A program made the translations under genes and the position numbers. The notes beneath the pieces are model-generated. The model searched no databases. It was not told where the DNA came from and saw nothing but the letters and a program-made list of their open reading frames with translations. A stretch of DNA of 53,138 nt from Rhodobacterales bacterium (GTDB taxonomy: Bacteria > Pseudomonadota > Alphaproteobacteria > Rhodobacterales > Rhodobacteraceae), in contig JAUNVT010000008.1 in the NCBI GenBank assembly GCA_030540655.1, forward strand, positions 1 through 53,138, read 5' to 3'. Positions 39,087 to 48,068 of the stretch are shown piece after piece; position 1 is the first letter of the stretch; each line of letters starts with the position of its first letter.

Positions 39087-40295
39087 TTAACGCCTTGTGC
39101 CGCCGGAGGAAAGGGGGCCGGTTGCGGGCGCATCGCGGCTGAACAGATACATCAGTGTCCCAGCCAGCGTAATCAGCCCGAAAAACGCGAATAGCGCCGA
39201 ATAGGATGCCACAGCACCCGACGCCGACGCCACCCGCCCCTGAAGCGCGCCCGAGCCAAGCTGCATCAGGCCCACGCCGCCAATGCCGAACAGGTTCATC
39301 AAGGTCACCCCCCTGCCCGCCAGATGCGCCGGGAAAAACCCCCGCGCATGAGCGATCATCACCGGGAAGGTGGACCCGAACAGCCCGATGACCGCACAAA
39401 GGGCGATACCCAGCCCGACGCTCTGCCCGACCAGCATCGCCAGCGTGAGGCAAGCGGCAGCGCAGACCATGTTGCCCGTGAAAATCACCCATTTGTGCGT
39501 GCCGAACACCCGGTCCAGCGGGCCGTAAATCAGTGTCCCGCCGATCATCGCGATCCCCATGACGAGCGAGGCCTGCCCCAGTTGCACCGTGCCAAGCCCG
39601 AAAACATCGTGGAAATACGGCCCGATCCAAAGCCCCCGGATCGCCGCGACGGGCGCGTAACAGACGAACATCATCGGAAATATGGGCCAAAGCGCGCGCA
39701 TCTTCATCAGGTCTGTCACCGATCCGCGCTGGCCACCCGGCGCCGCCTCCGGGTCCCGGACAAAGATGAACAGAACAAGGGAGGCCAGCGCCGTGATCGC
39801 AGCGAGGCTGATCATTGCAGTGCGCCAGCCAAATGCTTCGACCGCCCAGGCCATCGGCCAGGATGCGCCCAGATTGCCCAGCGATCCGATGGCCAGAAGA
39901 AGCGCCGCGATGGTCGCAAATTGCGCGGCGTTGCCCTGGCGCGCGAGGATGAAATAGGCCGACACTAAGACCGGCGCGCAGCCCGCGCCGATCATCATCA
40001 TCGCCAGATTCACCTGCCCCGGCCCTTGGGCAAAGCCGAAGAGAAGCGCGCCACCAGCCCCGCCGACCAGCAAGAGGGCCGACACCGTGCGGCGCGGCCC
40101 GATCCTGTCCAGCGCCCAGCCGATGGGCAGCTGTGCGCCCGCAAAGGCCAGAAACCACAGGCCCGAAGCAAAGGCCAGATCCTCGGGACCAGCGCTGATA
40201 TCCTGTGCCAGCACCCCTCCCAGCACGGCCAGGAACGCGCGGTAGAACTGGCTGAGGACATAGGCAAGGCAGAGCAGGATCAGTCCGGCGCGCAT
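39087..40295 (-). CDS. MFS transporter
   Basis: The 402-residue protein has 12 predicted hydrophobic helices in two bundles, with the MFS motif near helix 2-3 (GWALDRIGPRRTV) and a basic central loop (RDPEAAPGGQRGSVTDLMKMR). The N-terminal YVLSQFYRAFLAVLGGVLAQDISAGPEDLAFASGLWFLAFAGAQLPIGWALD resembles alphaproteobacterial MFS proteins annotated as nitrate/nitrite-type or unknown permeases. The substrate cannot be inferred. The following minus-strand gene is asd. The upstream one is the HDAC-like gene (73-bp gap). Confidence 0.88.
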   Translation of the reverse strand: MRAGLILLCLAYVLSQFYRAFLAVLGGVLAQDISAGPEDLAFASGLWFLAFAGAQLPIGWALDRIGPRRTVSALLLVGGAGGALLFGFAQGPGQVNLAMMMIGAGCAPVLVSAYFILARQGNAAQFATIAALLLAIGSLGNLGASWPMAWAVEAFGWRTAMISLAAITALASLVLFIFVRDPEAAPGGQRGSVTDLMKMRALWPIFPMMFVCYAPVAAIRGLWIGPYFHDVFGLGTVQLGQASLVMGIAMIGGTLIYGPLDRVFGTHKWVIFTGNMVCAAACLTLAMLVGQSVGLGIALCAVIGLFGSTFPVMIAHARGFFPAHLAGRGVTLMNLFGIGGVGLMQLGSGALQGRVASASGAVASYSALFAFFGLITLAGTLMYLFSRDAPATGPLSSGGTRR

Positions 40296-40368
40296 GGGGC
40301 TCTTCCTTTCCAGAAGGCTTGGGCGGCCTGCCTTGCACGTCTGCGGCGTGCTGGCAAGCGGCGCCCGC

Positions 40369-41295
40369 TCAGCCTGCGCGCGCGATCAGCACATCCACAT
40401 GGGCCGCCACGCTGTTTGCCAGTGCGCGCAGGCTGTATCCGCCCTCCAGGCAGGAGACGATGCGTCCGCTGGCATGGATACCGGCTGCATCGCACAGCTT
40501 TTCCGTGACCCAGGCGAAATCCGCTTCCTCCAGTTCAAGATTTGCCAGCGGATCGTCGCGATGGGCATCGAACCCCGCCGAGATCAGGATCAGTTCAGGC
40601 GCGAACCCATCGAGCGCGGGCAGGATCTGGCGCTCCATCGCCGCCCGGAACGCTGCGCTGCCATCGCCCGCACGCAGCGGCACGTTCAGAACCTGCCCCG
40701 ACGCGCCCCTGTCCGACGCACTGCCGGTGCCGGGAAACAGCGGCATCTGGTGCGTGGAAAAAAAACCGATGCGCGGATCGGCCTGCACCAGATCCTGCGT
40801 GCCATTGCCGTGATGCACGTCAAAATCAACGATGACGACGCGGGCCAGCCCGTGGTGATCCAGCGCGTGAAAAGCCGCGGCCGCGACCGTGCCGAAATAG
40901 CAAAACCCCATTGGGGTTGTCCGCTCCGCGTGATGGCCCGGCGGACGCGTGGCGACGAATGCGCTGCGCGCCGTACCCGCCATGACCATATCGACCGCGC
41001 GAATGGCGCCGCCCACGCCGCGCCGTGCGGCCGCCAGCGTGCCGGGGGACAGCCATGTATCACCGTCGATCGCGGTAAACCCTTCCCGCGGCGCCGCGCC
41101 CGCGAGCGCATTCAGATAGGCCTCGGGATGCACGCGCAGCAAATCCGCATCCGTCGCCAGCGGCGCATCTTCGCGCAGCAGATCCCGGTCCTCCAACGCG
41201 CGCAGGACGGCCCGGAGCCTGCCCGGCCGTTCCGGATGATCGCGCGGAACATCATGGGCCAGACAATCGGAATGGGTGAGAAACGCAGTGGTCAT
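40369..41295 (-). CDS. Histone deacetylase-like amidohydrolase
   Basis: The 308-residue protein has the arginase/deacetylase fold motifs of class II bacterial HDAC-like enzymes: RPPGHHAERTTPMGFCYFG with H121/H122, IVDFDVHHGNGTQ with metal ligands D159 and H161, and ISAGFDAHRDDPLANLEL with the third metal Asp. CLEGGYSLRALANS closes the pocket. Bacterial members deacetylate acetylpolyamines or acetyl-lysine, and the substrate here is unknown. I chose the ATG at 41295. The in-frame extension to 41394 overlaps the mscS promoter region and is not conserved in character. Confidence 0.93.
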   Translation of the reverse strand: MTTAFLTHSDCLAHDVPRDHPERPGRLRAVLRALEDRDLLREDAPLATDADLLRVHPEAYLNALAGAAPREGFTAIDGDTWLSPGTLAAARRGVGGAIRAVDMVMAGTARSAFVATRPPGHHAERTTPMGFCYFGTVAAAAFHALDHHGLARVVIVDFDVHHGNGTQDLVQADPRIGFFSTHQMPLFPGTGSASDRGASGQVLNVPLRAGDGSAAFRAAMERQILPALDGFAPELILISAGFDAHRDDPLANLELEEADFAWVTEKLCDAAGIHASGRIVSCLEGGYSLRALANSVAAHVDVLIARAG

Positions 41296-41397
41296 CAGTA
41301 TCGCCTCAGTGTTCAAGTCCGCCTGATGCAACCGCGAATCGTCGCGCAAGTCCAGTGCAGGCTTGCTGCGCCCACGGCGCGGTGTAATCTGCACGCC

Positions 41398-42738
41398 ATG
41401 TCAGACCCCCCCCCGATTCCCCCAGTAGAGCAAGCGCAGGAAATTGCGCTGAGCCTGTGGGGTCAGGGCTCGGGGTTCGCGCTGGGGTTGCTGCGCACCT
41501 GGAACCTTTATCAGATGATGATCATTGTCGGCCTCTTCCTGGCCGCGCATCTGTTGCGGATGGTGATGGGCCCGCGCCTGCATGGCTGGATGCGCCGGCG
41601 CGAAGGCTGGCCGAAATGGCGGATACGTCTTCTGGTCATGGTGCACCGGCGCCTGCGGGTGATCTTTTTCGTCACGCTCGGCTGGATCACCTACGCGGTC
41701 ATGCAGGAAGCAACATGGCCAAGCCGGTCCTATCTGATCGGAATTGTTGTCAGCCTTGCTACGGCGTGGCTCGTAATTGCCTTTGTCACGCGCCTGATTG
41801 CGAATGGATTCGCACGTCATGTCGTGCGATATGCGAGCTGGATCTGGGCGACGCTGATCATCCTTGGGCTGACAGAAGAGGCGCGGCGCCTCATGGACAG
41901 CCTGTCCGTCACTCTCGGCGAGACGCGGATTTCTGTCTGGATAATCGTTCAGGCCGTTGCGATCCTCTGGGGGCTTTTATTCATCGCGCGCCTGATCTCC
42001 TCGACCACGGCCAGCCGGATCAGGCGGAACGAACAGATCTCGCCTTCGATGCAGGTGCTGGCGGTCAAGCTGCTTCAGGTTTCGCTTTTCGGAGCGGCGT
42101 TCTTTGTCGGGCTCCGCATGGTCGGGTTCGATCTGACCGGGCTTGCGGTTCTGTCTGGCGCCATCGGCGTCGGCATCGGTTTTGGCCTGCAAAAGGTCGT
42201 CTCGAACCTGGTATCGGGCGTCATCATCCTGCTGGATAAATCCATCAAGCCCGGCGACGTCATCAGCCTGGGCGAGACATTCGGATGGATCAACGCGCTG
42301 GGCGCGCGCTATGTCAGCGTGGTCACCCGCGATGGCAAAGAATATCTGATCCCGAACGAGGATCTGATCACCGGCCAGGTGGTGAACTGGTCGCATTCCG
42401 ACGAATTCGTGCGGCTCGACATTCATTTCGCCACTGCCTATGGCGACGATCCGCACAAGGTGCGCAAGATTGCCATCGATGCCACAGCAAGCGTGCCGCG
42501 CGTCCTGGCAATGAAGGAACCCGTGTGCCATATCGTCGGTTTTGGCGAAAGCAGCGTCAATTACATCCTGCGCTTCTGGATCCGCGATCCGGTAGAGGGG
42601 TTGACCAATATCCGGGGCAATGTCTATCTGGCGCTTTGGAGCGCGTTCCATGAAAATGGCATTTCCATCCCCTATCCGCAGCGCGAGCTGCGCCTGCTCG
42701 CCGATCCAGATGATCTGGCCAAGCCGACGCATTTCTGA
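41398..42738 (+). CDS. MscS family mechanosensitive channel
   Basis: The 446-residue protein has an N-terminal part with about five hydrophobic helices (beginning near residue 30) and the MscS core: the pore helix TM3 GLAVLSGAIGVGIGFGLQKVVSNLVSGVIILLDKSIKPGD (in pieces, about 243-285) and the beta domain VSVVTRDGKEYLIPNEDLITGQVVNWS. It is larger than E. coli MscS (286) and resembles YbdG/YkuT-type long channels. It is divergent from the HDAC-like gene. The reading frame is open far upstream, antisense to that gene, but the ATG at 41398 begins the recognisable protein. Confidence 0.92.
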   Translation: MSDPPPIPPVEQAQEIALSLWGQGSGFALGLLRTWNLYQMMIIVGLFLAAHLLRMVMGPRLHGWMRRREGWPKWRIRLLVMVHRRLRVIFFVTLGWITYAVMQEATWPSRSYLIGIVVSLATAWLVIAFVTRLIANGFARHVVRYASWIWATLIILGLTEEARRLMDSLSVTLGETRISVWIIVQAVAILWGLLFIARLISSTTASRIRRNEQISPSMQVLAVKLLQVSLFGAAFFVGLRMVGFDLTGLAVLSGAIGVGIGFGLQKVVSNLVSGVIILLDKSIKPGDVISLGETFGWINALGARYVSVVTRDGKEYLIPNEDLITGQVVNWSHSDEFVRLDIHFATAYGDDPHKVRKIAIDATASVPRVLAMKEPVCHIVGFGESSVNYILRFWIRDPVEGLTNIRGNVYLALWSAFHENGISIPYPQRELRLLADPDDLAKPTHF

Positions 42739-42799
42739 CGCTGCAACCGGATGACAAGGCACGTAATGCGCCAATTCGGAACTATTCTGACGTGTTTCA

Positions 42800-42828
42800 T
42801 TGAAAGACGCGCCGCAGCTTGCTAGATT
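42800..42828 (+). promoter_or_regulatory. Predicted promoter of the rsfS operon
   Basis: TTGAAA (42800-42805), a 17-nt spacer and TAGATT (42823-42828) form a good sigma-70-type promoter about 45 nt before the AGGAGG of rsfS. It would serve the run rsfS-rlmH-gpmI-envC-ctpA, with rppH possibly read through. Confidence 0.5.
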
Positions 42829-42927
42829 TAAGTATGACCCGGCACCGGGGCCACATTCAGGTGCGCCAGTCAGGAGGACAACGAGCTGTCCATTTCCGCA
42901 GCAGCGGCCAGTGCCGCCGATACGAAG

Positions 42928-43305
42928 GTGCCCAATATGGCCCTGAACGACAGCGCATCCAGCCAGGAGCAGCTTGCGCATATTTTGAAATCTCTGGACG
43001 ATGACAAGGCAGAGGATATCGTGGAGATCGACCTGCGCGGTAAATCCTCGATCGGCGACTACATGGTGGTCTGTTCCGGCCGGTCCTCGCGACAGGTCAT
43101 CTCCATCGCCGAAAAGCTGGTCGACAAGCTGAAGCATGATCTGGGCCGCTCCTCCCGCATCGAAGGCAAGGAGACGGGGGATTGGGTGCTGATCGACACA
43201 GGGGACGTGATCGTGCATGTGTTCCGTCCCGAAGTGCGCGATTTCTATCAATTGGAAAAGATGTGGCAGCCTGCCAGTGCATCGGGCGCCCCGGCATCCG
43301 CCTGA
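42928..43305 (+). CDS. rsfS: Ribosomal silencing factor RsfS
   Basis: The product (125 residues from this GTG) has the RsfS/Iojap domain: LKSLDDDKAEDIVEIDLRGKSSIGDYMVVCSGRSSRQV, EGKETGDWVLIDTGDVIVHVFRPEVRDFYQLEKMW. It binds uL14 and blocks 30S-50S joining under starvation. The start is uncertain: GTG 42928 and ATG 42937 have no SD in range. A strong AGGAGG (42872-42877) lies 8 nt before an in-frame CTG at 42886 that would add LSISAAAASAADTK. rlmH follows after 29 bp, as in many bacteria. Confidence 0.93.
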   Translation: MPNMALNDSASSQEQLAHILKSLDDDKAEDIVEIDLRGKSSIGDYMVVCSGRSSRQVISIAEKLVDKLKHDLGRSSRIEGKETGDWVLIDTGDVIVHVFRPEVRDFYQLEKMWQPASASGAPASA

Positions 43306-43334
43306 GCGCCATGCGCATGGCACGGCCAATCTGA

Positions 43335-43805
43335 ATGAGGCTGCATATCTGCGCCGTAGGGCGCATGCGTGCAGGTCCTGAGCGCGCCATATTCGACAAC
43401 TACATGCTGCGGGCGGAGCGCACCGGACGTGCGCTGGGCCTTGGTGCTGCGACCCTGCACGAGGTCGAGGACAAGAAAGGCGGTGGTCTCGACGCCGAGG
43501 CAGCCTTGCTGGAGCGGGCCCTGCCACAAGGCGCAGTGCGCGTCGCGCTGGACGAACGTGGCCGCTTGCTGACCTCCCCCGATTTCGCGGCCAGGGTGGC
43601 TGACTGGCGGGACATGGGGCGCAGCGATCTGGCCTTCATCATCGGCGGCGCGGATGGCATCGCTCCTTTTTTGCGCGAAACCGCCGATTTCACCCTGTCG
43701 CTTGGGAAGATGGTCTGGCCGCATATGCTGGCCCGCGTCATGCTGGCCGAACAGATCTATCGCGCGACGACCATTCTGACAGGCGGTCCCTATCACCGAA
43801 CCTGA
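43335..43805 (+). CDS. rlmH: 23S rRNA (pseudouridine-1915-N3) methyltransferase
   Basis: The 156-residue SPOUT methyltransferase has LDERGRLLTSPDFA, the SAM-binding FIIGGADGI trefoil-knot loop and the C-terminal MLAEQIYRATTILTGGPYHR motif. It methylates pseudouridine 1915 in helix 69 of 23S rRNA on 70S ribosomes. It follows rsfS on the same strand. The 157-bp gap to gpmI contains no recognisable gene. Confidence 0.96.
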   Translation: MRLHICAVGRMRAGPERAIFDNYMLRAERTGRALGLGAATLHEVEDKKGGGLDAEAALLERALPQGAVRVALDERGRLLTSPDFAARVADWRDMGRSDLAFIIGGADGIAPFLRETADFTLSLGKMVWPHMLARVMLAEQIYRATTILTGGPYHRT

Positions 43806-43962
43806 CATTATGGGTTTGGCCCCGGCCTTGAAGACCTGTCTTGCAGCGCGAGATTGCAGCATAAGGAATTTCCATCACCTGTTAACGCTATCTCTGTTTC
43901 CACCCTTCTGCAACTTCGGTAAGAACATTGCCAAAGGCCCTGACCGCGGCCAGGAGCATGAT

Positions 43963-45504
43963 ATGAACACCCCCAAACCCGTTATTCTGTGCATTCTGGA
44001 TGGTTGGGGGCTGTCGGATACCGAAATCGGAAATGCGCCACTTCTGGCAAACACGCCCAATTTCGACGCGTTGATGGAAAACTGTCCCAATGCGACCCTG
44101 GTCACACACGGGCTGGACGTGGGACTGCCCGCAGGTCAGATGGGCAATTCCGAGGTGGGCCATCTCAACATCGGTGCTGGCCGGATCGTAGAGATGGACC
44201 TGCGCCGCATTGACCGCGCGATCGAGGAAGGCACTTTTGACAGCCTGCCCGGTGTGCGCCGCTTTGTGGATGCGATGCGGGTCTCGGGCGGTACCGCGCA
44301 TCTGCTCGGGGTGCTGTCCGATGGCGGCGTTCATTCCCATATCCAGCATATGATTGCCGCTGCCCGTGCGCTGACAGCCCAACGGGTTCCCGTGGCCATT
44401 CACGCCTTCACAGATGGGCGCGACGTGGCGCAGATCTCGGCGAAATCCTATCTGGACAACCTTCAGGCAGCATTGCCCGATGGCGCCTATATCGCCACCG
44501 TGTCGGGCCGCTATTATGCGATGGACCGCGACAACAGGTGGGAACGGGTTGCTCTGGCCTATCGCGCCATCGCACAGGCCGAAGGCTACAGGGCTCAGAC
44601 CGCCGGAGAAGCCATTGAAAACGCCTATGACAAGGGGCGCACCGACGAATTCATAAAACCGCGTGTGCTGGGCGATTATGCCGGAATGCGGGACGGCGAT
44701 GGTCTGCTCTGCCTCAATTTCCGCGCCGACCGCGCGCGCGAAATTCTGGCCGCCTTTGCCGATCCCGAATTTGACGCCTTTGACACAGGCCGCAGGCCGG
44801 AATTCGCCATCGCTTCGGGATTTACCGAATATTCCGCGCGCCACAGAACCTATATGGACTGCATCTTTCCAGACGAGATGCCGGAGAATACGCTGAGCGT
44901 CTGGGTGGCCAAGCATGGGCTGCGCCAGTTCCACATCGCTGAAACCGAGAAATACCCCCATGTGACGTTCTTTCTGAACGGTGGCCGCGAGCCTCCCGAG
45001 CCGGGCGAGGACCGTTATATGGCGCAGTCGCCCGGCGTGGCCACTTATGATCTGCAGCCCGAAATGTCCGCCCCCGAAGTGACCGACCATCTGGTCGATG
45101 CAATCGAGAAGAGATACGATCTTATCGTGGTCAATTATGCCAATCCCGACATGGTCGGACATAGCGGCGATCTGAATGCCGCCATCGCGGCCTGCGAGGC
45201 GGTCGACAAGGGGCTGGGCCGCGTTCTGGCGGCGCTGGAGATGCAAGGCGGCGCAATGATCGTCACCGCCGATCATGGCAATTGCGAGGTGATGATCGAT
45301 CCCGCCTCAGGCGCGCCCTATACCGCGCATACCACGAATCCCGTCCCTGTCATACTGGTGGGCGGCCCCAGGGGCACCTCGTTGGCGCCCGGACGTCTGA
45401 GCGATGTGGCGCCAACCCTGCTGGAGCTGATGGGTATCGAGCAGCCGGTCGAAATGACCGGGCGGTCGCTTCTCCGCATGGTCCGGGCGGCGCAACCCGC
45501 ATGA
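43963..45504 (+). CDS. gpmI: 2,3-bisphosphoglycerate-independent phosphoglycerate mutase
   Basis: The 513-residue dimanganese enzyme interconverts 3- and 2-phosphoglycerate. Metal-binding ILDGWGLS starts the alkaline-phosphatase-like domain, the nucleophile Ser is in GQMGNSEVGHLNIGAGR (about residues 58-74), and IVTADHGNCEVM with HTTNPVPVIL completes the metal site. SD CAGGAG precedes the ATG at 43963. The earlier in-frame ATG at 43810 adds a Cys-rich stretch not seen in the family. The stop overlaps the next gene (ATGA). Confidence 0.97.
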   Translation: MNTPKPVILCILDGWGLSDTEIGNAPLLANTPNFDALMENCPNATLVTHGLDVGLPAGQMGNSEVGHLNIGAGRIVEMDLRRIDRAIEEGTFDSLPGVRRFVDAMRVSGGTAHLLGVLSDGGVHSHIQHMIAAARALTAQRVPVAIHAFTDGRDVAQISAKSYLDNLQAALPDGAYIATVSGRYYAMDRDNRWERVALAYRAIAQAEGYRAQTAGEAIENAYDKGRTDEFIKPRVLGDYAGMRDGDGLLCLNFRADRAREILAAFADPEFDAFDTGRRPEFAIASGFTEYSARHRTYMDCIFPDEMPENTLSVWVAKHGLRQFHIAETEKYPHVTFFLNGGREPPEPGEDRYMAQSPGVATYDLQPEMSAPEVTDHLVDAIEKRYDLIVVNYANPDMVGHSGDLNAAIAACEAVDKGLGRVLAALEMQGGAMIVTADHGNCEVMIDPASGAPYTAHTTNPVPVILVGGPRGTSLAPGRLSDVAPTLLELMGIEQPVEMTGRSLLRMVRAAQPA

Positions 45505-46670
45505 GGCGTGCGGCCGCGCTGCTGCTCTGCGCCGCATCGCTCGCCCTGGCACCCCTTGCCCTGTCCGCCCAGGAGGATACCGCCAGCGATCCGGCCACCG
45601 CCGCGCAGAATGCCGCCGCCATGCTGGCGGACGCCACCCGCGCGTTGGACGAAGCCAAAGACGCGGGCAGCAGCGTTAAGGCACTGACGCAGACAGTGCG
45701 CGCGTTCGAAGCGGGCCTGCGGGCAATGCGGGCCGGGCTGCGCGGGGCAGCGGTTCAGGAACAGGCCGTTGCGCTGGATCTGGCGGCGCGCCAGCGTGAA
45801 ATCGGGCAGTTCCTGGGAGTGCTGAGCTCGATCAGCGCCATTCCCGCGCCGGTCACATTGCTGCATCCCGCAGGTCCCATCGGCACCGCCCGTTCGGGGA
45901 TGATACTGGCGGATGTCAGCCCCGCGCTGACCGCGCGCGCGGACGAGCTGCGGGTCGCTCTGGAAGAGCTGACGTTACTGCGTGAATTGCAGCAAAGCGC
46001 GGCCGATACGTTGGCCGAGGGGCTGGCCAGCGCGCAGACCGCCCGCGCCGAGCTTGGTCAGGCGATCGACGAGCGCAGGGATCTGCCACGCCGCTTCACG
46101 GAAGATCCGGTGAAGACAGCCCTGCTGATCGCATCCGCCGAAACGCTGGAAGGGTTTGCAAGCGGCCTGAGCCAGATCGCGGTGGATGAAACGCCGGGAA
46201 GCCTGCCGGGGATCGAGGGCCGCAAGGGCAAGCTGCCGCTGCCTGTGCAGGGGCGCATCCTGCGCCGCGCGGGCGAGCCGGATGCCGCTGGTATCACCCG
46301 CCCCGGCATCGTCATGGCCGCGCCGCCGCGCGCCGTCGTCACCACCCCCGCCGCGGCCACGCTGCGCTATCACGGGCCATTGCTGAATTATGGCAATGTC
46401 GTCATTCTGGAGCCGCAATCAGGGATTTTACTGGTGTTTGCGGGGATGGACGTGGTTTATGGGCAGATGGGACAGGTTTTGCCGGGGGGCAGCCCCGTTG
46501 GCCTGATGGGCGGTATCGGGGATCCGGGCGGCCCGCAGGATGACGAAATCGTTCCCGCAGAACTGCTTGAAGCGGCTACCGAATGGACGCAAACGCTGTA
46601 TATAGAAGTCAGGCAAGACAACATCGCCGTAGACCCCGCGCTGTGGTTTCAGACAGACAAGGATGAGTAA
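45501..46670 (+). CDS. envC: EnvC-like murein hydrolase activator with degenerate LytM domain
   Basis: The 389-residue protein has a signal peptide (MRRAAALLLCAASLALAPLALSAQ), two coiled-coil regions (about 25-100 and 145-190) and a C-terminal M23/LytM-like domain. The domain keeps YGNVVILEPQSGILLVFAGMD and GQVLPGGSPVGLMGG but lacks the HxH zinc ligands, as in EnvC, which activates amidases instead of cutting peptidoglycan itself. In E. coli it docks on FtsEX. It overlaps gpmI and is 3 bp from ctpA, a linkage that is common in bacteria. Confidence 0.88.
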   Translation: MRRAAALLLCAASLALAPLALSAQEDTASDPATAAQNAAAMLADATRALDEAKDAGSSVKALTQTVRAFEAGLRAMRAGLRGAAVQEQAVALDLAARQREIGQFLGVLSSISAIPAPVTLLHPAGPIGTARSGMILADVSPALTARADELRVALEELTLLRELQQSAADTLAEGLASAQTARAELGQAIDERRDLPRRFTEDPVKTALLIASAETLEGFASGLSQIAVDETPGSLPGIEGRKGKLPLPVQGRILRRAGEPDAAGITRPGIVMAAPPRAVVTTPAAATLRYHGPLLNYGNVVILEPQSGILLVFAGMDVVYGQMGQVLPGGSPVGLMGGIGDPGGPQDDEIVPAELLEAATEWTQTLYIEVRQDNIAVDPALWFQTDKDE

Positions 46671-46673
46671 TCT

Positions 46674-48014
46674 ATGAAGAAATTCCTGATGGCGGCCGGC
46701 GCAGGCACGCTGGCAGGCGTGATCGTCACCACGCAGATCGCCGCCCCCCTTATGGCGCAGGAGAGCGAGCGCAACACCAATGTCTACGAGCAGCTTGATC
46801 TTTTCGGTGATATATTTGAGCGGATCCGCGCGCAATATGTCGAAGAAGTTGACCCCGGCGATCTGATCGAGGCTGCGATCAACGGGATGCTTACTTCGCT
46901 CGATCCGCATTCCAGCTATCTGCCGCCCGAAGACGCCGAGAACATGCAGGTCGAGACACGCGGGGAATTTGGCGGTCTGGGGATCGAGGTCACGCAGGAA
47001 GAAGGCTTCGTCAAGGTCGTCTCGCCCATCGACGGCACGCCGGCGGCCGAGGCAGGCGTTGAATCGGGCGATTACATTACCCATGTCGATGGCGAAAGCG
47101 TGTTGGGCCTGACCCTTGATGCGGCGGTTGACATGATGCGCGGCCCTGTGGGCAGCGAGATCGTGATCACCCTTGTGCGTGAGGGCAAGACCGAGCCGTT
47201 CGATGTGTCCATCATCCGCGACACGATCAAGCTGGTTGCCGTGCGCGCCCGGACCGAACAGAAGGCCGTGGTTCTGCGCGTGTCGAAATTCAACGACCAG
47301 ACCTTTGAAAACTTGAAAGCAAGTCTTGCGGAAGAGGTCGAGAAGGCCGGCGGCATGGACGAGATCAACGGTTTCGTCATCGATTTGCGCAACAACCCCG
47401 GCGGTCTGCTGAATCAGGCGATCATGGTGTCTGACGCGTTTCTGGAAAAAGGCGAGATCGTCAGCACGCGTGGCCGCGATCCGCAGGATGGCGAGCGTAT
47501 CAACGCGACCCCCGGTGATCTGGCCGAGGGCAAGCCTATGGTCGTTCTGATCAATGGCGGATCGGCATCGGCATCGGAAATCGTTGCGGGCGCGCTTCAG
47601 GATCATCATCGGGCCGTGGTCGTGGGCACCAGAAGCTTTGGCAAGGGGTCGGTCCAGACGGTCATGCCTCTGAAAGGCGATGGCGCGATGCGCCTTACCA
47701 CGGCACGATATTACACACCGTCAGGCCGTTCGATTCAGGCGCTGGGCGTGTCGCCCGACATTCTGGTGGCGCAGCCCCGCCGCGACCCCGCGAAGGTGGA
47801 GGATGAGGAAAAAACCAAGCCGCCGCTTTTGCGCTCGGAAGCGGATCTGCGAGGCAGTCTGAACAATGACAGCCTGACCGAGGACGAGATCAAGCATATC
47901 GAGGAAACCCGCGCCCGCGCCGAGGAAAGCGCGAAACTGCGCGAGGAGGATTACCAACTGGCCTATGCCATCGACATCCTCAAGGGCCTCAGCACTCTGA
48001 ACGGCAGTAACTGA
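46674..48014 (+). CDS. ctpA: Carboxyl-terminal processing protease (S41)
   Basis: The 446-residue protease has an N-terminal signal/anchor (about 1-25), a PDZ domain (about 95-180, GGLGIEVTQEEGFVKVVSPIDGTPAAEAGVESGD in pieces) and the S41 catalytic core. The Ser is in NGGSASASEIVAGAL, and the Lys follows in GTRSFGKGSVQT. The acidic/basic C-terminal tail is helical. CtpA-type enzymes trim periplasmic proteins, often cell-wall hydrolases or their regulators, which fits its coupling to envC. A hairpin follows the stop. Confidence 0.95.
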   Translation: MKKFLMAAGAGTLAGVIVTTQIAAPLMAQESERNTNVYEQLDLFGDIFERIRAQYVEEVDPGDLIEAAINGMLTSLDPHSSYLPPEDAENMQVETRGEFGGLGIEVTQEEGFVKVVSPIDGTPAAEAGVESGDYITHVDGESVLGLTLDAAVDMMRGPVGSEIVITLVREGKTEPFDVSIIRDTIKLVAVRARTEQKAVVLRVSKFNDQTFENLKASLAEEVEKAGGMDEINGFVIDLRNNPGGLLNQAIMVSDAFLEKGEIVSTRGRDPQDGERINATPGDLAEGKPMVVLINGGSASASEIVAGALQDHHRAVVVGTRSFGKGSVQTVMPLKGDGAMRLTTARYYTPSGRSIQALGVSPDILVAQPRRDPAKVEDEEKTKPPLLRSEADLRGSLNNDSLTEDEIKHIEETRARAEESAKLREEDYQLAYAIDILKGLSTLNGSN

Positions 48015-48024
48015 CACAACAGGC

Positions 48025-48045
48025 GGGCCGCGTCCGGCGCGGCCC
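48025..48045 (+). terminator. GC-rich hairpin between ctpA and rppH
   Basis: GGGCCGCG (48025-48032) pairs perfectly with CGCGGCCC (48038-48045) around a 5-nt loop. The tail is TTGCCCC, not a T-run, so termination would be partial. It separates ctpA from rppH. Confidence 0.45.
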
Positions 48046-48068
48046 TTGCCCCACTTGTGGAGAGCGAT

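Noticed and set aside
40294-41397. Plus-strand frame open for 368 codons upstream of and in frame with mscS, running antisense through the HDAC-like gene
   Set aside because: Its translation is Arg/His/Gln-rich with no family features, while the minus strand encodes a well-conserved deacetylase. The mscS protein becomes recognisable only from the ATG at 41398.
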